Of a stretch of 64,000 nucleotides of DNA, positions 45,055 through 52,152 are shown piece after piece. The DNA lies in NCBI RefSeq assembly GCF_000764645.1, contig NZ_JRGK01000286.1, forward strand, positions 62,001 through 126,000. Reading direction: 5' to 3'. How positions within the stretch are numbered: the stretch's first letter is position 1; every line of letters starts with the position of its first letter. The notes under the pieces are model-generated. The model was not told where the DNA came from. It did no database searches and saw only the letters and a program-made list of their open reading frames with translations. This DNA is from Aeromonas finlandensis (GTDB lineage Bacteria > Pseudomonadota > Gammaproteobacteria > Enterobacterales > Aeromonadaceae). The translations under genes were made by a program, and so were the position numbers.

Positions 45055-46179
45055 ATGAAAATCCCCCCTTTAGTGAGTTACTTGGGCAAGTCTGTCGGTT
45101 TCGGTTTGACCGTCGCGGCGCTGCTGTTGCTGCTGTTTCCCAACTTTCGCGGAGGTGCCCAGCTGCCCGGCATTATCACCAATGCCCGTGAGTTGAGTTT
45201 CTCCTATGCCGCCCATCGGGCAGGCCCTGCCGTCGTCAACATCTATACCCGCAGCTTTGCCCCCAATCAGGGCAATCAGGGGGAACTGCGCCCGCAAGGG
45301 TTGGGTTCCGGCGTGATCATGAACCAGCGCGGCTATGTGCTGACCAACTACCACGTCATCGCCGATGCCGACCAGATCATCGTCGCATTGCAGGATGGCC
45401 GGGTCTTCAGCGCCGAGCTGGTCGGTACCGATCAACTTACCGACCTCGCCGTACTCTATATCGAGTCAGACAACCTGCCGGTGATCCCGCAGGACCCGGA
45501 GCGGCTACCCGAGGTGGGGGATGTGGTGCTCGCTATCGGCAACCCCTACAACGTCGGCCAGACCATCACTCAGGGCATCATCAGCGCTACCGGTCGTACC
45601 GGCCTATCCAGCATGGGGCCAGACAGCAATGGCCGCCAGGATCTGCTGCAGACCGATGCTGCCATCAATGAGGGGAACTCGGGCGGCGCCCTGGTCAATG
45701 GCCGCGGCGATCTGGTGGGCATCAACACCGCGACTTACCACCTCAACGGCAGTCAGGAGAGTTACGGCATCAGCTTCGCCATCCCCTACCGGCTGGCGAA
45801 ACGGATCATGGATGAGCTGATCGCCAACGGCCGGGTGATCCGCGGCTACCTCGGGGTCTCCAGCGTCGAGATCAATCCCATCGTTGCGCGGATGATGAAC
45901 CTCGGCGACCTGCGCGGTCTGGTGGTGGAGAGTCTGGATCCCAACGGCCCGGCGGCCAAAGGCGGTTTGCAGCGAGGGGATGTACTGCTCAAGATCAACG
46001 GAGAAGCCATCAGCGGCGTGCGCAGCGCCATGGACAAGATTGTCGAGAGCCGTCCCGGCACCCAGCTGACTATCTCGGTTTTCCGCTCCGGCAAGCCGCT
46101 GGAAGTGGTGGTCACCATAGAGGAAGATTTACGCTATCAGAAGCAGATGGCCAGCTCGAGCGCAGCATCGGCCAGCTAG
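45055..46179 (+). CDS. degS: Sigma-E stress-sensor protease DegS
   Basis: A 374-aa membrane-anchored HtrA protease: N-terminal transmembrane helix (GFGLTVAALLLLLFP), triad His100, Asp130, Ser209 (GNSGGA), and a single PDZ domain (about 255-355). It senses unfolded outer-membrane proteins and makes the first cut in RseA. The Ser-Ala-rich tail (ASSSAASAS) is odd but outside the domains. Confidence 0.94.
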   Translation: MKIPPLVSYLGKSVGFGLTVAALLLLLFPNFRGGAQLPGIITNARELSFSYAAHRAGPAVVNIYTRSFAPNQGNQGELRPQGLGSGVIMNQRGYVLTNYHVIADADQIIVALQDGRVFSAELVGTDQLTDLAVLYIESDNLPVIPQDPERLPEVGDVVLAIGNPYNVGQTITQGIISATGRTGLSSMGPDSNGRQDLLQTDAAINEGNSGGALVNGRGDLVGINTATYHLNGSQESYGISFAIPYRLAKRIMDELIANGRVIRGYLGVSSVEINPIVARMMNLGDLRGLVVESLDPNGPAAKGGLQRGDVLLKINGEAISGVRSAMDKIVESRPGTQLTISVFRSGKPLEVVVTIEEDLRYQKQMASSSAASAS

Positions 46180-46196
46180 CGCCACTCCTTTATTAC

Positions 46197-46216
46197 AAGG
46201 GCGGGAAACCGCCCTT
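46197..46216 (+). terminator. Terminator downstream of degS
   Basis: An 8-bp GC-rich stem (46197-46204 with 46209-46216), loop GAAA, then TT. It lies 17 nt after the degS stop and insulates the next operon. Confidence 0.85.
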
Positions 46217-46249
46217 TTCCACATCTGTGCCTTCGGCAACGCCTCTTAC

Positions 46250-46265
46250 CGTGAGATGGCTCACA
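46250..46265 (+). promoter_or_regulatory. Candidate CRP-cAMP site upstream of the PRD operon
   Basis: CGTGA, 6 nt, TCACA: one mismatch to the CRP core TGTGA-N6-TCACA. It lies 227 nt before the solo PRD gene in the 312-nt gap after degS. No clear -10/-35 pair was found nearby. Catabolite control would suit a sugar-acid operon. Confidence 0.6.
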
Positions 46266-46491
46266 GTTTCCAGCAACACTTGCCCTACCCCTTTCCATCG
46301 ATTAGTGCGCTACAGGTCACACAAAACCAGTCCCAATAAGCACTCTTTTTACCTTTCCATCATCCAAACGCTCACTTTGGGGCCATTTCCTCAGGAATTT
46401 CCGCTTCGAATCGGAAAAAAGCTGCCTCCTCTGCATCGCCGCGCAGGCTTAGGGTAAGTCCATACCTTCTGCCAGCCTTGGAGAGCAGACA

Positions 46492-46851
46492 TTGCAAACA
46501 GAGACTCACGACCAGACCCTGACCACGAACAGCCCGGAGTTGCTGCGCCAGACCGACCACATCCTGGCACGCATCCATCCCCTGCTGGCCGAGCAGGGCA
46601 TCATCCCCAACGAGGTGCAGCGGCAGATGCTGGCCTCCCATGTCAAAGCCATGGTGTGGCGCTCCTGCAGTGGCGAGCCCCTGCCAGAGGTTGACCTCAG
46701 TCTGTTTGACGAGATCTCCCCCCTCTCGCTGCGTCTCGCCGAACAGGTCGTCAGCTGGCTGGATCAGCTTGCTTATGAGGAGGCACACCTCTTGTCCGTC
46801 CATTTTGAAGTCGCCAAAGAAAACGAACTCAGCTCAGTACAGAACCAGTAA
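46492..46851 (+). CDS. Solo PRD-domain protein (EF_0829/AHA_3910 type)
   Basis: A 119-aa protein consisting of one PTS regulation domain, with the two conserved histidines at His50 (LASHVKAMVW) and His104 (LLSVHFEV). There is no DNA-binding, EIIA or EIIB domain. The start is TTG at 46492, with GGAG 8 nt upstream and no suitable ATG. It leads the operon that includes the SFCGS and DUF43xx genes and DgaE/DgaF. As a phosphorylatable module it may act on the large PRD regulator at the other end of the operon or on the transporter. No biochemical function is known to me. Confidence 0.8.
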   Translation: MQTETHDQTLTTNSPELLRQTDHILARIHPLLAEQGIIPNEVQRQMLASHVKAMVWRSCSGEPLPEVDLSLFDEISPLSLRLAEQVVSWLDQLAYEEAHLLSVHFEVAKENELSSVQNQ

Positions 46852-46868
46852 CTCAAGGAGAAATCGAT

Positions 46869-47234
46869 ATGACAGCCATCAAACTCGTGATTGGAGACCG
46901 TCTCGGCAAGGGCCAAAAAGTCGGGGCAGGCGCAGAAACCGCTGGCGCCACAGTGACCATCATTCCCGGCATGGCCGCCGACATGAAGCTCGGTGACGTG
47001 ATGAACAAGGAGCAGGCAGATCTCGGTATCTCCTTCTGCGGCAGCGGCGGCGCCGGGGCGATCACCGCCCAGACCAAGTACGGCTACAAGTGCCGTTACG
47101 GTATGCGATCTGTTGAAGAGGGTGTCACCGCCATCAACGAAGGGTGCGTAGTGCTGGGCTTCGGTTTCATGGACAAGGAAGAGCTGGGCCAGAAACTGGT
47201 CGAAGCCTTCGCCAAGAAACACGGACACGCCTGA
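46869..47234 (+). CDS. Glycine-rich SFCGS family protein (unknown function)
   Basis: A 121-aa soluble protein with the family motif SFCGSGGAGA (Cys57) and repeated Gly-rich turns (GKGQKVGAGAETAGA). It has no signal or membrane segment. AAGGAG precedes the ATG. The Cys in a Gly-rich loop after an alternating beta-alpha pattern resembles the layout of small PTS EIIB or YhfU-like proteins, but this is only an idea. It overlaps the next gene by 1 nt. I recall it as a rare family (EF_0830/AHA_3911) always found in this cassette. Confidence 0.85.
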   Translation: MTAIKLVIGDRLGKGQKVGAGAETAGATVTIIPGMAADMKLGDVMNKEQADLGISFCGSGGAGAITAQTKYGYKCRYGMRSVEEGVTAINEGCVVLGFGFMDKEELGQKLVEAFAKKHGHA

Positions 47235-47530
47235 TGAAAGAGAACTTCACCACCCAGATCATCGTCAACGGCAAGGGGGCAACCCGCCAGCAGGCGTTTG
47301 CCTCCGCCCTCAGCCAGGTGCAACCCACACTGCTCAAGGACAACCCGCTGGTGATGCTGCGAATTGAGCCGCTCGAGGTACAGGTGCTCAAGGCAGAAGA
47401 GTTGGTCCGGGTGGAGAGGTTCCTGTTCTTCTTCCTGCCGCGCCAGCGCCGCGAATACCGCGTCCAGCTGGAGATCAAGGTTCAGGTCACCAGTCTGGAT
47501 GTCGCCAAAGTGACATTCACCCAAGTGTGA
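47234..47530 (+). CDS. DUF4312 family protein (unknown function)
   Basis: A 98-aa soluble protein of alternating strands and helices (TTQIIVNGKGATRQQAFASA, then YRVQLEIKVQVTSLDVAKV) with a strikingly hydrophobic-basic patch VERFLFFFLPRQRREYR in the middle. ATG 47234 overlaps the previous stop (TGATG). It is part of the SFCGS-DUF4312-DUF4311-DUF4310 block, and I do not know its activity. Confidence 0.85.
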   Translation: MKENFTTQIIVNGKGATRQQAFASALSQVQPTLLKDNPLVMLRIEPLEVQVLKAEELVRVERFLFFFLPRQRREYRVQLEIKVQVTSLDVAKVTFTQV

Positions 47531-47569
47531 TGCCTGCGCAGGCACAACCCCACAAGAAGGATACGTTGG

Positions 47570-48346
47570 ATGTTTCTAATCATTTTTATCAAGTCTCTCA
47601 TCATTGGCGGCCTGGTTGGCGTCGGGGTGGGGGCCGGCGCGGCGCGGATGTTCCACGCCCCGACCGTGCAGGGCATGGGCGCCTTCCGTACTCTGGGCGA
47701 ACTCAACTCCTGTGAAGGGGATCCCGCCTCCCACTTCTCGTTCGGCCTTGGCTTCTTTTTCAACGCCTGGGCTTCAACCGTAGCAGCCGGGGCCTTCACC
47801 CAGGATGTGGATCACCGCATCATCCCGCACTGGGCCACAGCGGCGCTGCTGTTCAAAAACCGGGATCTCGCCGCCACTTTGCACGACCCAAAAAAGATGG
47901 CGATCGCTGGCGGCATCATTGGCGCCATCGTGGTGGCCTTCCTCAACAGCACGGCGGCTGCCGTTCCCGCAGCCCTGCAGGTCACCGCGGTCAAGGTACT
48001 GGTGCCAGCGGCCAACCTGTTGGTCAACACCGTCATGCCGGTGATCTTCTGGCTGGCAGCCATCGAAGCGGGCAAAAAATCCGGTTTCTGGGCCACCATC
48101 TTCGGCGGTCTGGCGCAGCTCATCATGGGCAACGCGGTACCGGGTCTGGTGCTCGGCATCCTGATCGGCAAGGGCGTGGAAGAGAGCGGCTGGAACCACG
48201 TCACCAAGGTGATGATGACAGCCATCGTCCTGCTGTTCGTGCTGAGCGGCTTCTTCCGCGGCTTCGACATGAAACTGATTGAATCCTTCCATATGGGTGT
48301 CCCCCTGTGGTTGGAGAGCGTCCATAACCTGCTGAGCGGCAAATAA
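47570..48346 (+). CDS. DUF4311 family integral membrane protein
   Basis: A 258-aa polytopic protein with about six or seven hydrophobic segments (FLIIFIKSLIIGGLVGVGVG; IAGGIIGAIVVAFL; VMPVIFWLAAIEAG; GNAVPGLVLGILIGKG; MMTAIVLLFVLSGFF) rich in Gly and Ala. A conserved-looking loop carries CEGDPASHFSFGLGFFFNAW. AAGGA precedes the ATG. It is probably a channel-forming subunit paired with DUF4310, replacing the EIIC/EIID of the dga-type PTS. Confidence 0.85.
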   Translation: MFLIIFIKSLIIGGLVGVGVGAGAARMFHAPTVQGMGAFRTLGELNSCEGDPASHFSFGLGFFFNAWASTVAAGAFTQDVDHRIIPHWATAALLFKNRDLAATLHDPKKMAIAGGIIGAIVVAFLNSTAAAVPAALQVTAVKVLVPAANLLVNTVMPVIFWLAAIEAGKKSGFWATIFGGLAQLIMGNAVPGLVLGILIGKGVEESGWNHVTKVMMTAIVLLFVLSGFFRGFDMKLIESFHMGVPLWLESVHNLLSGK

Positions 48347-48357
48347 GGGGTCACACC

Positions 48358-49008
48358 ATGGATGAGAAACTGAAAAACAACTTCTGGTATGCCGACTGGT
48401 CATTCCCCATCTTCGTCGGCCTGCTCTCGGCCGGGGTCTTTGCCGGAACCCACATGTTCTATCTGTACGGAGTGGGAGCCTTCAACGAGGTGGCCTTTGT
48501 CGCCATGCTGAAAGCCGGGATGGACACTGGTGCCTACGGCGCGGTCGCCGCTTTCGGGGCCAGCTTTCTGTTTGCCCGAATCATCGAGGGATCCCTGGTA
48601 GGGATCCTCGATATCGGCGGCGCTATCCAGACCGGCGTCGGGCTGGGTGTTCCCGCCCTGTTGCTGGGAGCCGGGATCGTCTATCCGGTGGAGAACTTCG
48701 GCGCCTCGCTGGCCACCGGTATGGGGATTGGTCTGGCCATCGGCTACGTCATCATCTTGGCGCGCAAGTTCACCATCAACCAGAGCAACTCAACCTACGG
48801 CGCTGACGTGATGATGGGGGCAGGCAATAGCTCGGGCCGTTTCCTTGGCCCCCTGATCATCCTCTCCGCCATGGGCGCTTCCATTCCCATTGGGATTGGC
48901 TCTCTGCTGGGGGCTCTGCTGTTCTACGTGTGGGGCAAGCCCATCACCGGCGGCGCCATCCTGGGAGCCATGCTGCTCGGCACCTTCTTCCCGGTTGCGC
49001 TTGCATAA
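48358..49008 (+). CDS. DUF4310 family integral membrane protein
   Basis: A 216-aa polytopic protein with about six hydrophobic segments (FPIFVGLLSAGVFAGTHMFY; GVGLGVPALLLGAGIVYPV; ATGMGIGLAIGYVIILA; GPLIILSAMGASIPIGIGSL; AILGAMLLGTFFPVALA). A loop NQSNSTYGADVMMGAGNSSG is polar and could bind substrate. It starts 11 nt after the DUF4311 gene. The pair looks like a two-subunit transporter; no homology to a characterised family is claimed. Confidence 0.85.
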   Translation: MDEKLKNNFWYADWSFPIFVGLLSAGVFAGTHMFYLYGVGAFNEVAFVAMLKAGMDTGAYGAVAAFGASFLFARIIEGSLVGILDIGGAIQTGVGLGVPALLLGAGIVYPVENFGASLATGMGIGLAIGYVIILARKFTINQSNSTYGADVMMGAGNSSGRFLGPLIILSAMGASIPIGIGSLLGALLFYVWGKPITGGAILGAMLLGTFFPVALA

Positions 49009-49050
49009 CTATCCGCCGCCCTGCGGGGCGGCACGCTAGAGACCATCAGC

Positions 49051-50190
49051 ATGTACGACATCATCATCAAAGCGGGGCGCCAGGGAGATGGCCAGCTCGT
49101 CGATATCGCCATCAGGGAGGGCAAAATCGCCGCCATCGGCTCCCTGCCGGAGACGGCAACGGCGCGGCAGATCCTGGATCTCGCCGGCAGGATCCACGTC
49201 AGCGCTGGCTGGATCGATGGCCACACCCACTGCTACCCCGCCTCCCCCATCTATCAAGATGAGCCAGACAAGGTGGGCGTAGGGTCCGGTGTCACCACCG
49301 TCATCGACGCGGGTAGCACGGGAGCAGATGACGTGGATGACTTCCAGCGGATCGCCGCTGGCTGCAAGACTCGGGTGCACGCCCTGCTCAACCTCTCCCG
49401 CATCGGCCTGCTGCGCCAGAACGAACTGGCCGATAGCCGGGATCTGGATATGGATCTCGCCTCGGCAGCTATTCGTCGCCACCCCGAGTTTATCGTCGGC
49501 ATCAAAGCGCGCATGAGCGGTAGTGTGGTGGGTGAAAACGGCCTGCAACCGCTGCGCATGGCCAAGGCGCTGCAACAGGCCCACGGCCAGCTACCGCTGA
49601 TGGTACACGTGGGCAACACACCGCCGGATCTGGACGAAATCGTGACCCTGCTGGGAGATGGCGACCTGCTGACCCACTGCTTCAACGGTAAGCCCAACCG
49701 CATTCTGACCCCGGCTGGCGAGTTGCGCCAAGCGGTGCGTGACGCGATGCAGCGGGGGATGTTGCTCGATATTGGCCACGGTGGTGCCAGCTTCAGCTTT
49801 GAAGTGGCGGAGCTGGCCATTGGTCAGGGGATCCTGCCCCACACCATCAGCTCCGATATCTACTGCAAAAACCGCATCAAGGGGCCGGTCTACAGTCTGG
49901 CTCATGTGATGTCGAAGTTTCTCGCCATCGGCATGACCCTGGAGCAGGTGCTCGCCTGTGTCACCCATCAGGCAGCAGATGCCCTGCGCCTGTCCGGCAA
50001 GGGGCGGCTTGAGGTGGCCGCCGATGCCGATCTGACCCTGTTCGAGGTCGCCAGCGGCCCGACCCTGTTTATGGATACCGAAGCCCAGTCCCGCGGCGGT
50101 GACCAACAACTGCTACCTCTCGCCACCCTGGTCGGTGGGGAACTGGTTCTGACTCACTATGGGAAATCACACCATGCCTTCTATTTATGA
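49051..50190 (+). CDS. Metal-dependent amidohydrolase (EF_0837/AHA_3915 type)
   Basis: A 379-aa amidohydrolase-superfamily enzyme with the binuclear-metal ligand set visible: HxH at His58/His60 (GWIDGHTHCY), Lys152 as the likely carbamylated lysine (VGIKARMSG), His186 (MVHVGN), His209 (LTHCFNG) and Asp269 (SSDIY). This set is that of dihydroorotase- and deacetylase-like enzymes. In this operon it may deacylate an N-acyl amino-sugar acid before DgaE acts, or open a cyclic amide. It overlaps dgaE by 17 nt. Confidence 0.88.
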   Translation: MYDIIIKAGRQGDGQLVDIAIREGKIAAIGSLPETATARQILDLAGRIHVSAGWIDGHTHCYPASPIYQDEPDKVGVGSGVTTVIDAGSTGADDVDDFQRIAAGCKTRVHALLNLSRIGLLRQNELADSRDLDMDLASAAIRRHPEFIVGIKARMSGSVVGENGLQPLRMAKALQQAHGQLPLMVHVGNTPPDLDEIVTLLGDGDLLTHCFNGKPNRILTPAGELRQAVRDAMQRGMLLDIGHGGASFSFEVAELAIGQGILPHTISSDIYCKNRIKGPVYSLAHVMSKFLAIGMTLEQVLACVTHQAADALRLSGKGRLEVAADADLTLFEVASGPTLFMDTEAQSRGGDQQLLPLATLVGGELVLTHYGKSHHAFYL

Positions 50191-51289
50191 GAAATATCAG
50201 CTCAAACCGGTGATCAACGCCTCCGGGCGCATGACCATTCTCGGCGTCTCCACCCCCGAGCAGGAAGTGGTCGACGCGGTCAACTTCGGCCTCGGCCACT
50301 ACTTCGAGGTCAAGGATCTGGTCAACAAGACCGGCGCCTATCTGGCTGGCTTGCTGGATGTGGAAGATGCGGTGGTGGTCTCCTGCGCCAGCGCCGGCAT
50401 CGCCCAGTCGGTGGCCGCCATGATAGTGCGCGGCGATCCTTACCGCCTTGAGCAACTGCATGCCCATTCCCATGACGTGCCGAGTGAAATCGTGCTGCCC
50501 AAGGGGCATAACGTTAACTTTGGCGCCCCCGTCGGCACCATGGTCAATCTGGGTGGCGGCAAGGTAGTGGAAGCCGGTTACGCCAACGAGTGCTCTCCCG
50601 CCCAGCTGGCTGCTGCCATCAATTCCAACACTGCTGCCATCCTCTACATCAAATCCCACCACTGCGTGCAGAAGAGCATTCTGTCGGTAGCCGAGGCCGC
50701 CGAGGTGGCCCGAAAGCGCAACCTGCCGCTGATCGTTGATGCGGCCGCCGAAGAGGATCTGCGACTCTATTACAACCTGGGTGCGGATCTGGTTATCTAC
50801 AGCGGCGCCAAGGCCATCGAAGGGCCCACCAGCGGGCTGGTGCTCGGCAAGCGTCAATACGTGGAGTGGGTGAAGCAGCAAGCCAACGGAATCGGCCGTG
50901 CCATGAAGGTGGGCAAGGAGGGGATCCTCGGCCTGACCCACGCTATCGAGCGCTATCTGGCCAAAGAGAAAGAGAGCGGCACCGCCATGGTCGCCAAGAT
51001 GACTCCCTTCATCGAGCGCCTCAACCAGCTGCCCGGTGTCACCGCCAAGGTGGTGTGGGACAGCGCGGGACGGGACATTGCCCGCACCGATATCTCCTTC
51101 GACCACCAGCAGATCGGCATGACTACAGTGCAGGTCGTCACCCGTCTGCAACAGGGCACGCCTGCAATCTACTGCCGTGGCTACAAGGCCAACGAGGGGC
51201 ACATCGAGATCGATGTGCGCAGTGTCACCATCCCCCAGCTCGACCAGATTCATACCGCCATTGCCAACCTCGTACAGGAGAATCGCTGA
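50174..51289 (+). CDS. dgaE: DgaE family PLP-dependent D-glucosaminate-6-phosphate ammonia-lyase
   Basis: A 371-aa SelA-fold PLP enzyme with the Schiff-base lysine expected at Lys213 (IYSGAKAIEGPTSGLVLG), Asp189 for the pyridine N (PLIVDAAAEEDL) and the start INASGRMTILGVSTPEQEVV. In Salmonella DgaE converts D-glucosaminate-6-phosphate to 2-keto-3-deoxygluconate-6-phosphate and ammonia. Similarity by eye supports the family, but substrate identity here is inferred. It overlaps dgaF by 1 nt. Confidence 0.87.
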   Translation: MPSIYEKYQLKPVINASGRMTILGVSTPEQEVVDAVNFGLGHYFEVKDLVNKTGAYLAGLLDVEDAVVVSCASAGIAQSVAAMIVRGDPYRLEQLHAHSHDVPSEIVLPKGHNVNFGAPVGTMVNLGGGKVVEAGYANECSPAQLAAAINSNTAAILYIKSHHCVQKSILSVAEAAEVARKRNLPLIVDAAAEEDLRLYYNLGADLVIYSGAKAIEGPTSGLVLGKRQYVEWVKQQANGIGRAMKVGKEGILGLTHAIERYLAKEKESGTAMVAKMTPFIERLNQLPGVTAKVVWDSAGRDIARTDISFDHQQIGMTTVQVVTRLQQGTPAIYCRGYKANEGHIEIDVRSVTIPQLDQIHTAIANLVQENR

Positions 51290-52032
51290 TGTCCCTTACT
51301 CCCAACTACTACCGTGATCGCGTCTGCCTCAACGTGCTGGCAGGTTCCAAAGAGAATGCCGTCGCGGTGTACGACGCAGCCGAAGGCCATGTGCTGGTCG
51401 GTGTGCTCTCCAAAAACTACCCGGACATCCCCGCTGCGGTCGCCGATATGAAGGAGTACGCCGCCCTTATCGACAACGCTCTCTCAATTGGGCTGGGGGC
51501 CGGCGATCCCCGCCAGTCCGCCATGGTGGCCGAGCTGGCTCGCCAGCTGCAGCCCCAGCACGTCAATCAGGTGTTCACCGGTGTCGGCGCCAGCCGGGCG
51601 CTGCTCGGCCAATCACAAACGCTGGTGAATGGGCTGATCTCCCCTACCGGTACGCCGGGCATGGTAAAGATCTCCACCGGTCCACTCAGCGCCGGGCAGC
51701 CGGATGGCATCGTGCCCATCGATACCGCCATTGCCCTGCTCAAGGACATGGGCGGCAGCTCGGTCAAGTTCTTCCCCATGGGTGGGCTGGCCTGCCGCGA
51801 CGAGTATCAGGCAGTGGCCGAGGCTTGTGCCCGCAACAACTTCTGGCTGGAGCCCACCGGCGGCATCGATCTGGAAAACTTCGAGGAGATAGTGCAGATC
51901 GCGCTGGATGCAGGGGTTGAGAAGGTGATCCCCCACGTCTACAGCTCTATTATCGATGGTACCAGCGGCCAGACTCGGCCAGAGGATATTCGAACCCTTC
52001 TGGCTATAGTGAAGCAACTGTTAGCCGACTAA
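51289..52032 (+). CDS. dgaF: DgaF family 2-keto-3-deoxygluconate-6-phosphate aldolase
   Basis: A 247-aa aldolase of the DgaF type, with the Schiff-base lysine expected at Lys160 (GGSSVKFFPMGGL), phosphate-binding Gly-rich ends (VKISTGPLSAGQ; EPTGGIDLENF) and TIM-barrel periodicity. It would split KDGP to pyruvate and glyceraldehyde-3-phosphate, the last step of the pathway. The start overlaps the dgaE stop (TGATG). Confidence 0.88.
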   Translation: MSLTPNYYRDRVCLNVLAGSKENAVAVYDAAEGHVLVGVLSKNYPDIPAAVADMKEYAALIDNALSIGLGAGDPRQSAMVAELARQLQPQHVNQVFTGVGASRALLGQSQTLVNGLISPTGTPGMVKISTGPLSAGQPDGIVPIDTAIALLKDMGGSSVKFFPMGGLACRDEYQAVAEACARNNFWLEPTGGIDLENFEEIVQIALDAGVEKVIPHVYSSIIDGTSGQTRPEDIRTLLAIVKQLLAD

Positions 52033-52056
52033 GTAGGTAAAGACTGACATGCAAGC

Positions 52057-52086
52057 AGGCACTGACTGATAGACCAGTCAGTGCCT
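52057..52086 (+). terminator. Strong hairpin between dgaF and the PRD regulator
   Basis: A perfect 12-bp stem (52057-52068 with 52075-52086) and 6-nt loop start 25 nt after dgaF, followed by GGTTTGTTAAT. It looks like a moderate terminator that would lower expression of the downstream regulator or separate its own promoter. Confidence 0.75.
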
Positions 52087-52152
52087 GGTTTGTTAATAAT
52101 CCAGTAGTTAACATTGATCCCTCATTTCCCGACAAGAGTCTTGCATCCCCCC

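Noticed and set aside
46461-46494. Sigma-54 promoter before the solo PRD gene
   Set aside because: TTGG and TTGC are present but the GG-GC distance is 12 nt instead of 10.
50069-51253. A 394-codon minus-strand frame opposite dgaE
   Set aside because: It fully shadows dgaE, which has clear PLP-enzyme motifs; no ribosome-binding site or family match.
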